From assembly GCA_041846575.1 (NCBI GenBank), contig JBGZFC010000049.1, forward strand, positions 12,103 through 76,102: 64,000 bases of DNA, given 5' to 3'. The notes below the pieces were generated by a model, which worked only from the letters and a program-made list of their open reading frames with translations, searched no databases and had not been told where the DNA came from. Of this stretch, positions 1 to 8,893 are shown in pieces. Made by a program: the position numbers and the translations under genes. The DNA is from JBGZFC01 sp041846575 (GTDB lineage Bacteria > Bacteroidota > Bacteroidia > Bacteroidales > Dysgonomonadaceae). Position 1 is the first letter of the stretch, and the number at the start of each line of letters is the position of its first letter.

Positions 1-3000
1 TTGAAGGATGACTATTCCGCCCTTCTGCCAATGTATGCTACAAGTGCCAACCCAAGCGACACAACAAAGAAAAAGAGTATCGGCGGACCCTTCACAACAA
101 CGGTAGATAAGATGGTTAGTGCCATTCAAGAGCACTCTATATCGGTAAAACCTCCAAGAGATCCTTCCAAATCGGAAACTCAAGCATATCGTGACTGGCT
201 TCGTCAAGACGAATTCAACCCGTTTATAGACAGAGCTTGGCTGTTAATGGGAAAAGCACACGTAGAAAACAAAGATTATACCGAGGCTATAGCCGTATTC
301 TTGCAAACTTCCCGACTTTTTGTCTATGACCGTGATGTAGTTGCCGAAGCCGAAATATGGATGATGCGTGCCTACACCGAAATGGGTTGGTTTACCGATG
401 CCGAAGCTCTTGCCGAGTCGCTGATAGTGAGAGAATTACCCAAAAATCTGAAAAACGACTTTAATGAGTTCTACACTCTCCTCCAGATTCGGAAAGAGAA
501 TTATCCCGAAGCAATAACCTATCTGACTAAATCTATTAAAAACCAAAGCAATATCAAGCAAAAAAAACGATTACAATTTTTGCTTGGACAGCTCTATGCT
601 AAAACGGGCGACAAAGTTGCCGCTTATAAGGCTTTCAATGATGTAAAAGGATTGAATACTCCTTACGAAATTGCTTTTAATGCACTGATGCAACAGTCGT
701 TAGTATCTACACCGAATGCCCAAAGCAATATTCTGAAAGACCTTAAATCGATGACCAAGAGTTCTAAAAACAGCGATTTTTTAGACCAAATATACTATGC
801 TATAGGTAACATACATTTAGGTAAAAATGATACAACAAAAGCAATTGAAAACTACCTTCTTGCCGAAAGCAAAAGCACTCGTAACGGCATTGACAAAGCT
901 TTAGCACAAATAGCATTGGGCGATATATATTTCGAGAGAAAAGATTATGTGAAAGCCGAACCAAGGTACACCGAAGCAATAGGTGTTTTGCCGAAAAACA
1001 ATAAAGAGTATCCGCGTGTAAAATTTCGCTCCGAAGTTTTAACCGACTTAGCTCCCCTTGTAGCAAATGTTCACGAACAAGACAGCTTGCAACATCTGGC
1101 AAGTTTGCCACACGATGAACAGCTAAAAATCATAAATGATTATATAGCCGAAATAAAAAAACGAGAAAAAGAGTTGGCTCTTGAAAGTGAACGAGAGGCA
1201 TACCTGGCCGAACAGCAAGCAAAAGCACCCGACTTGAGTGGCGGTAAAGGTTCGGCTGCCGAAGCTGCCGCCGCCATGAATGGAAGAACCGGTATGCAAA
1301 ACACATTCTATTTCTACAATCCTCAGGCTGTATCGCAAGGTCGAAACGAGTTTAAAAGAAGATGGGGCGGACGAAAACCGGAAGATAATTGGCGCCTGTT
1401 AGATAAATCGGGAGCCACATTTGGAGGCTCTGCCGAATCCGATGATAACGGTGAGGCTCTGCCGACAAACTCTATCGCAATAGGTCCGGACGGAAAACCT
1501 GCAGAAAAAGATGAAAAGGTTCCTGAACGTTATAAACCCGAATTTTACTTAAGCAAATTGCCAAATACTCCCGAAAAACTGGCTGCTTCTAACAATATAA
1601 TCGAAGCCGGGCTTTACCAATCCGGAAATATCGTAAAAGACCGACTGGAAGATTACAGGCATGCCATTGCTCTGTATAACAGACATCTAAATGACTTTCC
1701 CGAAAGTAAAGACAGACCCGATGTTTATTACCAAATGTATTTAATATATACGAGATTGGGCGAAAAGGCAATGGCACAAAATTATAAAAACAAAATTTTG
1801 GTTGAATTCCCCCAAAATGAACTCGCCGCGACCATGTCCGACTCAAATTTCGAGCGAACAATGCATAATTTTGCACAAATGCAAGACTCACTATATCAAC
1901 AAACATACAAAGCATATCAAAAGGGAGATGCGCAAGCAGTACAGAAAAACTATAAATTGGCACAAAAACTATTTGCAAAAGGAGATTTAATGCCCAAATT
2001 TATGCTGTTGAACGCACTTGCATTCGCTCAATCGGGAGACGCACAAAATACGGAGGCAGCTCTAAACAATTTGGTTGCAAAACATCCCGAAACAAGCGAA
2101 ACGGTTTTAGCACAAAATATATTGACAGGTCTCTCCGAAGGAAAAATTCTTGCTGCCAACGCATCGGCAATGTCCGGCTTCAATTGGAAAATGGGCGGTA
2201 CGGGCAAATCTGCACAGGCAATCGACTCAATCAGTTTTGACCCTCGAAAAGATGTTCCACACAGCTATATGCTTATGTTTGCTCCAAATTCGATAGATAA
2301 AAGCAGTCTGTTGTTTGCTGTATCCAATTTCAACTTCTCCAAGTTCCAAATACGCACATTCAGCACTTCTTTTATGCAGATTTACCCGTTCGAAATGATG
2401 CAGGTAAAAACATTCAATTCGCTTGATGAAGCAGGAAGATATGCAGATATGATTGAGTCAGACTCAACATTCAGACAAAATATTCCGGCAAATATAATGC
2501 CTCTGATTATTTCTGATGCCAACTTAAATCTTGTTGAACAAGGTAAACCGCTCAACGAATATATCGTCTTTATAGATAGCTTATATAATGCAAAACCGAC
2601 AATTGATGACAAGCCAATTGTAGAAAAAGTGAATTCACAAGATGTAGATTCGCTTGGAACAGACTCTATTAAGATAGACAACATCGATTTGATTGAAGAA
2701 TCGCTTACGATACCTATCAAGCAAATAGAACCTATTGCCGAACCTGAAAAAACCGTTATTTTACAAGAGGTTAAAGTGACAATTCAACCGGAAAAAACGG
2801 AAGAAGAGAAACAGGAAACAGAGCCATCCATATCACCACAAACACAGCCCTCTCTTGAAGAGAGACAAGCAGAACTTGAACGCAAACAGGAGGAGGCTCT
2901 ACAGGGAAAATCAGACGAATTAAATATAAAAGAGAGAGAAAAAAATCTCAAAGAAAAAGATAAGGATAGAAATCAACAGATAAAACAGCGTGAGCGAGAA

Positions 3001-3150
3001 ATGAAAGAACGCGAAAAACAGCGTAAAAAAGAGATGAAAGAACGCCAGCGTGAACGCGAAAAACAGTTGAAAGAACAAGAACGAATGCGAAAAGAGAAAC
3101 TAAAAGAACGCGAACGCCTGATAAATGAACGAAAAAAACAGAGAAAATAA
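1..3150 (+). CDS. porW: PorW/SprE-like T9SS tetratricopeptide lipoprotein (5' end missing)
   Basis: The reading frame is open from the window edge, so the true start and any lipoprotein signal lie upstream. What remains is 1049 residues. Residues about 60-370 form helical TPR-type repeats, and a second TPR block follows at about 530-720. Between them sits a low-complexity Ala/Gly stretch and then the motif FYFYNP at 436-441 with WGGRKPEDNWR at about 453-463. I recognise this combination from SprE/PorW proteins, outer-membrane-associated lipoproteins needed for type IX secretion and gliding. The last 140 or so residues are an extremely charged Glu/Lys/Arg coiled coil. PorZ, another T9SS component, lies two genes downstream, which supports the assignment. 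Family assignment is from motif memory, not from a search. Confidence 0.8.
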   Translation: MKDDYSALLPMYATSANPSDTTKKKSIGGPFTTTVDKMVSAIQEHSISVKPPRDPSKSETQAYRDWLRQDEFNPFIDRAWLLMGKAHVENKDYTEAIAVFLQTSRLFVYDRDVVAEAEIWMMRAYTEMGWFTDAEALAESLIVRELPKNLKNDFNEFYTLLQIRKENYPEAITYLTKSIKNQSNIKQKKRLQFLLGQLYAKTGDKVAAYKAFNDVKGLNTPYEIAFNALMQQSLVSTPNAQSNILKDLKSMTKSSKNSDFLDQIYYAIGNIHLGKNDTTKAIENYLLAESKSTRNGIDKALAQIALGDIYFERKDYVKAEPRYTEAIGVLPKNNKEYPRVKFRSEVLTDLAPLVANVHEQDSLQHLASLPHDEQLKIINDYIAEIKKREKELALESEREAYLAEQQAKAPDLSGGKGSAAEAAAAMNGRTGMQNTFYFYNPQAVSQGRNEFKRRWGGRKPEDNWRLLDKSGATFGGSAESDDNGEALPTNSIAIGPDGKPAEKDEKVPERYKPEFYLSKLPNTPEKLAASNNIIEAGLYQSGNIVKDRLEDYRHAIALYNRHLNDFPESKDRPDVYYQMYLIYTRLGEKAMAQNYKNKILVEFPQNELAATMSDSNFERTMHNFAQMQDSLYQQTYKAYQKGDAQAVQKNYKLAQKLFAKGDLMPKFMLLNALAFAQSGDAQNTEAALNNLVAKHPETSETVLAQNILTGLSEGKILAANASAMSGFNWKMGGTGKSAQAIDSISFDPRKDVPHSYMLMFAPNSIDKSSLLFAVSNFNFSKFQIRTFSTSFMQIYPFEMMQVKTFNSLDEAGRYADMIESDSTFRQNIPANIMPLIISDANLNLVEQGKPLNEYIVFIDSLYNAKPTIDDKPIVEKVNSQDVDSLGTDSIKIDNIDLIEESLTIPIKQIEPIAEPEKTVILQEVKVTIQPEKTEEEKQETEPSISPQTQPSLEERQAELERKQEEALQGKSDELNIKEREKNLKEKDKDRNQQIKQREREMKEREKQRKKEMKERQREREKQLKEQERMRKEKLKERERLINERKKQRK

Positions 3151-3154
3151 AAAT

Positions 3155-3736
3155 ATGGTCAAGAAAATAGTATTTGCGACAAACAATGCAAACAAACTAA
3201 AAGAGATTAAAGACATTGTAGAAGACCGTTTCGAAATATTAAGCCTGAACGATATAAACTGCCATGAAGAGATTGAAGAAACAGGAAATACTTTTCAGGA
3301 AAATGCTCTGATAAAGGCAAAACACGTGAAACTAAAATATGGATACGACTGTTTCGCCGACGACTCCGGATTGGAGGTAGAAGCACTAAACGGAGAACCC
3401 GGAATTTTCTCATCTCGATACGCGGGAGAAAACGGTAATTCAACCGCCAATATAAACAAATTATTGACAAACTTGCAGGGAGCAGAGAACCGAAAAGCAA
3501 GATTTCACACCGTGATAGCATTAATATTGAATGGAGAAACTTATTATTTTGAAGGAACGGTATCAGGAACAATTATAGATGATAAACGTGGCGGAAACGG
3601 ATTTGGTTATGACCCTGTTTTTATTCCCGACGGCTACCAAAAGACATTTGCCGAGATAGAAGAAAAGGAAAAAAACCGTATAAGTCACCGTGCGAAAGCA
3701 ACAGAAAAATTAATCCAATTTTTAAAAAAACAATAA
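3155..3736 (+). CDS. rdgB: RdgB/HAM1 non-canonical purine NTP pyrophosphatase
   Basis: Hydrolyses dITP, XTP and similar deaminated purine nucleotides to monophosphates, keeping them out of DNA and RNA. The 193-residue protein has the family signatures in order: TNNANK at 9-14, DDSG at 69-72 (catalytic Asp and metal site), GFGYDP at 149-154 and SHRAKA at 177-182. The length is normal for the family. An in-frame ATG at 3125 overlaps the end of the previous gene, but the ATG at 3155 is preferred because the family begins directly with a (V/I)FATNN strand. It starts 4 bases after the PorW-like stop and ends 9 bases before porZ, so the three genes are probably one transcript. Cytoplasmic. Confidence 0.95.
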   Translation: MVKKIVFATNNANKLKEIKDIVEDRFEILSLNDINCHEEIEETGNTFQENALIKAKHVKLKYGYDCFADDSGLEVEALNGEPGIFSSRYAGENGNSTANINKLLTNLQGAENRKARFHTVIALILNGETYYFEGTVSGTIIDDKRGGNGFGYDPVFIPDGYQKTFAEIEEKEKNRISHRAKATEKLIQFLKKQ

Positions 3737-3745
3737 TAAAATATT

Positions 3746-6082
3746 ATGCGAAAATTTATTGCTCTTATCATATCACTAACTTTAGCCCTGTTTGTGCTTC
3801 AAGCACAGACACTAATTGGAGAGTGGCAAACCCATTACTCTTACGAAAGAATGCAACAAGTTGTAAATGCAAAAGGAGTGGCATTTGTAGTTGCAGACGG
3901 ACATCTGTTTAAATATGACCCTGAAGATGGAAATATAAAAACCTACACAAAAATAAATGGACTGAATGATAGTAATATAAGCAAAATAGGTTACAACAAA
4001 TCTGAAGAGTGTTTGGTAATTATTTACGAAAATGCTAATATCGACCTGTATTACAATGACGACAAAATAATAAACATACCTAATCTGAATCTATCTTACA
4101 GCAATTTAAACAAAACAGTGAACGACATAAAAATGGACGAAAACCTGGCGTATGTTTCCACCGGATTCGGATTTTTTACTATTAACGTATCTAAAGCAGA
4201 AATAAAAGAAACAGCCGTTTTCAACATGTCTATTGAATCATTGTGCGTTTTTAATAACGATATATATATGTCGTCTGATAAGGGAATTTATAAATGCTCT
4301 CTAAACAATAATATTCAAGACTTTAACGAATGGACTATATTCCCTGTTTCGCAAAACTACCAATATTCAGATTACACATTTTCCGATAAAGATATAAATC
4401 AGATTTTTGTATATAAGGACAGACTTCACTTCTTAGCCCCTTCTGCTGCGGTCTTTTATATGGAAACTGACGGCAGTGTACATCGCAATATGCAAGGCAA
4501 AGAAATCACAAACGTTACGCCAGTAAACAACGATCTCTATATCGCCTACAACAGCACCTCATATATCTGTTTGCCAACATCACTAAACAGCCATAACACT
4601 TATTACGCTTCAGAAGTGTTGTGTGCTGACTACGCGGGCAACAACAGATATTGGATTACATCAAGCAATAATTATCTATCGTTGACGCAGATAAACGAAA
4701 ACGACAGCCAAATAAACTACCTGAACAACCAAATAAAACCAAACGGTCCACTAAACAACTATGCCTTTTTCTTGAAATTTGAAAACAATAAATTGATGGC
4801 TACCGGAGGAGGATATTTTTTGGACAGATACAACACTCCTGCCCAACTCTCAGAATACAAACCCGATACAGGATGGACGGTTTTCAGCAAGTCTCAGATA
4901 GATGAAGTTAGCGGAGAAAACGCAAGAGACTTCGCAAGCGTAATAAGCGAGCCTGGGAAAGAAGACCATCTTTTCGTAACAAGTTGGGGAGAAGGCATAT
5001 ATGAATTCAGGGACAATAAATGCATCAAACTGCATAATGACGATAATTCAACTCTGCAAGATATTTTCGACGGAGATCATTATATAAGGGTAGATGGATT
5101 GGCGTATGATAAGAACGGTAATCTTTGGACTACAAACTCGTTTGTTTCGCACGCAATAAAAGTGCTGAAAAGCGATGGAGTCTGGACTGAAATATATTCA
5201 CCCGATTTAGCAAATATTGAAAACTTGAAATCTGTTATGGTTGACCGAAACAACGTAAAATGGATTACAACAGGAAACTTGAAATCAGGATTTCTGCTTA
5301 TTGACGAAAATAACACTTTCGAGAATACAGCCGACGATAAATACAAATACGTCGGTAACAATAAAGTAAACCAACAAGGAGCCAATATATCGTTTCGTTT
5401 TCTGCACTCGCTGGTTGAAGATAAAATCGGCAATGTGTGGCTTGCTACAGATACAGGACCGTACGTTATCCACAACTCGAAAGACATTTTCTCTAAAAAC
5501 ATAGTTTTCAATCAGATTGCAATACCTCGAAACGATGGAACAAACTATATCGACTACCTTCTTAATCAAGTGGATATAACTTGCATCGCCATTGATGGAG
5601 CAAACCGAAAATGGATGTCAACTTCTACTTCGGGAGTATATTTAATCTCGTCTGACGGTATGGAAACAATACACCATTTCACAACAGATAACAGTCCACT
5701 GCCAAGCAACAATGTACGCTCTCTTGCAATGGACGAAGAAAATGGAGTTATCTATATTGGGACAACTCACGGCATATTATCGTATAAGAGCGATTCGCAA
5801 GCCGGAGCACCGGACTACGAAAACGTTTCGGTTTATCCAAACCCGGTTAGAGAGGATTATGAGGGAGACATTATCATTACCGGACTTATGAATAATAGTA
5901 CAGTGAAAATAACAGACTTAAACGGAAATATCATGAAACAAGGTATTTCTCTGGGAGGTCAATTTATATGGGATGGAAGAAATCAACGTGGATTGTCGGT
6001 AAAAACGGGAGTTTATCTCATTTTCGGTTCTGCCGAAAATGGCTCTCAAGGAGTTGTATCAAAAGTAATGATAGTAAAATAG
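3746..6082 (+). CDS. porZ: PorZ-like T9SS attachment-complex beta-propeller protein
   Basis: 778 residues, close to Porphyromonas PorZ in length. An N-terminal signal peptide (about 1-20) precedes two regulator-type beta-propeller domains built from short strands with recurrent W-hydrophobic-T/A and D-x-N-G-x-x-W turns. The last 80 or so residues are a type IX C-terminal domain beginning VYPNPV and containing KITDLNG and GVYLI. In established work PorZ is part of the PorU-V-Q-Z cell-surface attachment complex and helps deliver anionic LPS to sortase PorU. The sequence supports family membership; lipid specificity in this organism is inference. The likely operon with the PorW-like gene and rdgB places two T9SS genes together. 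No terminator was recognised in the 213 bases downstream. Confidence 0.88.
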   Translation: MRKFIALIISLTLALFVLQAQTLIGEWQTHYSYERMQQVVNAKGVAFVVADGHLFKYDPEDGNIKTYTKINGLNDSNISKIGYNKSEECLVIIYENANIDLYYNDDKIINIPNLNLSYSNLNKTVNDIKMDENLAYVSTGFGFFTINVSKAEIKETAVFNMSIESLCVFNNDIYMSSDKGIYKCSLNNNIQDFNEWTIFPVSQNYQYSDYTFSDKDINQIFVYKDRLHFLAPSAAVFYMETDGSVHRNMQGKEITNVTPVNNDLYIAYNSTSYICLPTSLNSHNTYYASEVLCADYAGNNRYWITSSNNYLSLTQINENDSQINYLNNQIKPNGPLNNYAFFLKFENNKLMATGGGYFLDRYNTPAQLSEYKPDTGWTVFSKSQIDEVSGENARDFASVISEPGKEDHLFVTSWGEGIYEFRDNKCIKLHNDDNSTLQDIFDGDHYIRVDGLAYDKNGNLWTTNSFVSHAIKVLKSDGVWTEIYSPDLANIENLKSVMVDRNNVKWITTGNLKSGFLLIDENNTFENTADDKYKYVGNNKVNQQGANISFRFLHSLVEDKIGNVWLATDTGPYVIHNSKDIFSKNIVFNQIAIPRNDGTNYIDYLLNQVDITCIAIDGANRKWMSTSTSGVYLISSDGMETIHHFTTDNSPLPSNNVRSLAMDEENGVIYIGTTHGILSYKSDSQAGAPDYENVSVYPNPVREDYEGDIIITGLMNNSTVKITDLNGNIMKQGISLGGQFIWDGRNQRGLSVKTGVYLIFGSAENGSQGVVSKVMIVK

Positions 6083-6225
6083 AAAAAGTATTCACATCTG
6101 TATTTTCATCATACATTTTTTGAAAAAGAGATTATAAGCAAGAGATTATAAGGGTTATAAAAGTTGCAAAAGCACAAAATCTATACTTTTCCACAAAAAA
6201 TAAGGTCAATACTTCTATTTTTTAT

Positions 6226-6233
6226 TAACTTTG
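6226..6233 (+). promoter_or_regulatory. Bacteroidetes -7 box (TAACTTTG) upstream of the PpiD-like gene
   Basis: TAACTTTG matches the TAnnTTTG consensus for the Bacteroidetes primary sigma factor and lies 62 bases before the start codon at 6296. No clear -33 TTTG was found at the usual 19-21 base spacing. The 213-base gap after porZ suggests a new transcription unit here. Confidence 0.5.
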
Positions 6234-6295
6234 CAGTCTTGTTTTAATATTACAAATAAAAAATAAATATTTTATCAATAATTTTAGATTAGCAA

Positions 6296-8434
6296 ATGGC
6301 TACACTACAGAAGATTAGGAACAGAGGCGCATTTTTAGTCGCTATTATCGGTTTTGCTTTATTAGCATTCGTCCTCGGAGACTTATTTACATCAGGAAAT
6401 ACTCTATTTATGCGAGCAAAAGACAAAGCATTCGTCGTAAACGGAGATATCATTTCAACTCAGGAATATGCCGATAAAATTGCCGAATGGGAAAATTTCC
6501 AAAAAATGGTAAGTGGACAAACATCACTCGATGAGAATACCACACAACAAATAAGAGACGCGGTTTATCAACAAATGGTACGCGAACGAATTCTTGACCA
6601 CCAAGCAAAGAGATTGGGTCTTACCGTATCGAAAGCAGAGATAAACGACCTAGTGCACGGAGAAAATATTTCGCCGTTACTGCAACAACTTCCATTTTTT
6701 GTTAATAATGAAACAGGGATGTTCGACAAAGCCGGATTGATGCAATTTCTAAATATGATAAATGCACCTCAAGGTTCTCTATCACCCGAGGAGCAAGCTG
6801 TTGCAGATCAATATAAGTCGGTATGGCTTTTTATTGAGAATATGATTAAATATCAACGTTTAGAAGAGAAATATTCTATGCTTTTGGCTTCGGCTGTAAT
6901 GGTAAACGATGTTGAAGCAAAAAACAATTTCGAGATGTCTCGTCAAAGTGCAGACATTGCTTATGTTACTCAAAACTATTTCTCTATTCCCGACTCAACT
7001 ATCACTGTTAGCGAACAGGAAGTGAAAGCTTTTTACGACAAAAACAAACAAGTTTTCAAATTGGATGTGCCATTGGCAAAAATTACATATTTCACAAAAG
7101 ATATAACTCCAGGCGAAGCCGACTATGCCGAAATAGAGGCACAAGCAAAAGAGGCTTTCCAGAAACTGTCAACAACACAAAACCCGACAACTATAGTTAC
7201 AGACTATTCTGAAACACCTTTCCGCGATGTATTCCTTTCGGCTCGTTCGTTAGATAACAATCAAAAATCGTTTGTTGAAACTGCAAATATATCAGATGTT
7301 AAAGAACCTTTCAGAAACGGAGAAGCTTTTGTAATGTACAAATTGATTGACAAAAAAGTTTCGCCCGACTCTGTACATCTGAGAATGATGGCTATTCCCG
7401 AATCTACAATGATGGGAAAAGACACTTTAGTAACAAACTTTATCGACAGTGTTTATAATGTGATACAAGGCGGTAAATCTTTTGCTGAAGTGGCAAACAG
7501 CCTTAATCCGCAATCAAACGGAGCAGATTTGGGTTGGGTTCGTGAGATGGATCTGATTTCTGCCGGCAGCGATGTTGTGAAAGCTGTTTTTGAAGCACCT
7601 GTCGGACAACTTCAAAAATTAAGAACTACCGGACAACAAATTATTTTCCAGGTTGAAGAAAAAACGGCACCGGTTCAAAAATACAAACTGGCTACAATCA
7701 ATATGCCTGTTATTGTAAGCGAAAAAACATCAAACAATATTGATAACGAATTAAATCAATTTATCTCAGAAGTTTCAAATGCAACCGATAAATTCGATAA
7801 GTTGGCCACCGAAAAAGGTTATATGGTTAATTCTGATGCAAGAGTATCGGCAAACGACTTTACATTGATGCGTATGCCGGGGTCACGTCAAATCGTATCT
7901 TGGGCTGTAAACGAAAAGAAAATGGGAACAATCAGAAAGTTCGACCTTTCCAGAACACGTGTTGTTGTTCGTGTAGATGAAATTTTCCCGGCTGGTATTG
8001 CTCCTATGTCGGAAGTTTCGAAAGTTATTGAAAGCAGATTGATGAACGATAAAAAAGCTGAAAAAATTATCGCTGATTTACAAGCTAAAAAACTCACATC
8101 TCTCGATGCTTACGCATCTGCAATTGGAGCTGTAGTTGATACAATGAAGTTTGTAAACTTCGAAACTCAAAACATCTCGGGTGCCGGTTTCGAACCTGCA
8201 ATAAATGCCCAAGCAGCTTTTGCTCCTGTTAATAAAATGAATGCTCCTACAAAAGGAAACAGAGGAGTATATATCACAAATGTACTAAACAGAACAGAAA
8301 ACCCTGCCACATACAACGCCGAAAGTCAAAAAATTGGTATGCAATCACGCAATGCAGGTCGTATCCAAAGACAATCGATGGATGTATTGAGAGAAAAACT
8401 AAAAGTTGTTGATAACAGATATGTATTTTTCTAA
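6296..8434 (+). CDS. ppiD: PpiD/SurA-like membrane-anchored peptidylprolyl isomerase
   Basis: 712 residues. One transmembrane helix at about 13-33 follows a short basic N-terminus, so the bulk should be periplasmic. A SurA-N/PpiD-type helical chaperone region (about 40-240) includes SxQEYxxxxxxWE-like packing. A parvulin-type PPIase segment at about 350-450 includes SFAEVANSLNPQS and GADLGW, the latter diagnostic of parvulins. A further helical part closes the protein. PpiD proteins assist folding of newly exported and outer-membrane proteins. The gene follows the porZ unit but has its own promoter-like box. Whether the parvulin domain is catalytically active cannot be judged from sequence alone. 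Confidence 0.88.
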   Translation: MATLQKIRNRGAFLVAIIGFALLAFVLGDLFTSGNTLFMRAKDKAFVVNGDIISTQEYADKIAEWENFQKMVSGQTSLDENTTQQIRDAVYQQMVRERILDHQAKRLGLTVSKAEINDLVHGENISPLLQQLPFFVNNETGMFDKAGLMQFLNMINAPQGSLSPEEQAVADQYKSVWLFIENMIKYQRLEEKYSMLLASAVMVNDVEAKNNFEMSRQSADIAYVTQNYFSIPDSTITVSEQEVKAFYDKNKQVFKLDVPLAKITYFTKDITPGEADYAEIEAQAKEAFQKLSTTQNPTTIVTDYSETPFRDVFLSARSLDNNQKSFVETANISDVKEPFRNGEAFVMYKLIDKKVSPDSVHLRMMAIPESTMMGKDTLVTNFIDSVYNVIQGGKSFAEVANSLNPQSNGADLGWVREMDLISAGSDVVKAVFEAPVGQLQKLRTTGQQIIFQVEEKTAPVQKYKLATINMPVIVSEKTSNNIDNELNQFISEVSNATDKFDKLATEKGYMVNSDARVSANDFTLMRMPGSRQIVSWAVNEKKMGTIRKFDLSRTRVVVRVDEIFPAGIAPMSEVSKVIESRLMNDKKAEKIIADLQAKKLTSLDAYASAIGAVVDTMKFVNFETQNISGAGFEPAINAQAAFAPVNKMNAPTKGNRGVYITNVLNRTENPATYNAESQKIGMQSRNAGRIQRQSMDVLREKLKVVDNRYVFF

Positions 8435-8466
8435 AAGATAATTTTCGGTAACAATATAAACAAAAA

Positions 8467-8497
8467 GGGGGCTGTCTTTAATTTTGAGACAGCCCCC
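8467..8497 (-). terminator. G/C-rich hairpin between convergent genes
   Basis: A perfect 11-bp stem (GGGGGCTGTCT at 8467-8477 with its complement at 8487-8497) closes a 9-base loop. Read on the minus strand it is followed by TTTTTG, so it should terminate the HIRAN operon. It lies between the PpiD-like stop and the HIRAN stop and may act on both transcripts. The arm TGAGACAGCC recurs at 24351-24361 and, with one change, at 57272-57282, where it looks like a mobile-element end; the hairpin may derive from such an element. Confidence 0.7.
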
Positions 8498-8503
8498 GCA
8501 CGT

Positions 8504-8893
8504 TTACTCCACCATATATATTTTTGCATTAATTTTTAACCACTTGTTTTTTCTTTTGATTGAAGTAATACGGCAGAAAAAAGCTTTTCCTGCATCCATT
8601 AGTCTGGAAATTACTTCATTCATCTCTTGAGGAACCCAACCGATACGAACTTCGTTGTAGTAGATACCTATTGCAAGCTCATCGTATTCGTTTTTAGGGT
8701 GACGAAGCATTTTTAGCTTGGTTTCGGGTATTAATTCAGGTTCAAGAGCGTCAATCTCTTCACAGAAAGATGTACCTGCAACTACAATATCAAGCAAGAA
8801 AATTTCACGTGTAAACGGAGCAAAAGATTTCACTCCGCCTGTCCCTATAAAGGCAAGTAGTTCGGGGGTAAGTTTAGCTATTCCGGGTTCCAT
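8504..8893 (-). CDS. Stand-alone HIRAN domain protein
   Basis: 129 residues, almost entirely one HIRAN domain (about 35-110). Visible signatures are VVAGTSF, LKMLRHPKNEYDELAI and IGWVPQEMNEVISRLMDAG, the typical HIRAN pattern R-x-P-x-N-x-x-D-x-x-A-I ... G-(Y/W)-V-P. In HLTF and Rad5 this domain binds 3' DNA ends, and stand-alone bacterial versions are proposed to act in DNA damage or stalled-fork responses. The start codon overlaps the upstream ADP-ribosylglycohydrolase gene by 16 bases, so translation is probably coupled. It is the last gene of a tcdA - glycohydrolase - HIRAN transcript. Biochemical role here is unknown. Confidence 0.88.
   Translation of the reverse strand: MEPGIAKLTPELLAFIGTGGVKSFAPFTREIFLLDIVVAGTSFCEEIDALEPELIPETKLKMLRHPKNEYDELAIGIYYNEVRIGWVPQEMNEVISRLMDAGKAFFCRITSIKRKNKWLKINAKIYMVE

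Noticed and set aside
1..3. TTG at position 1 as the start of the PorW-like protein
   Set aside because: The frame is open to the window edge, the first residues already look like mid-protein sequence, and no signal peptide is present.
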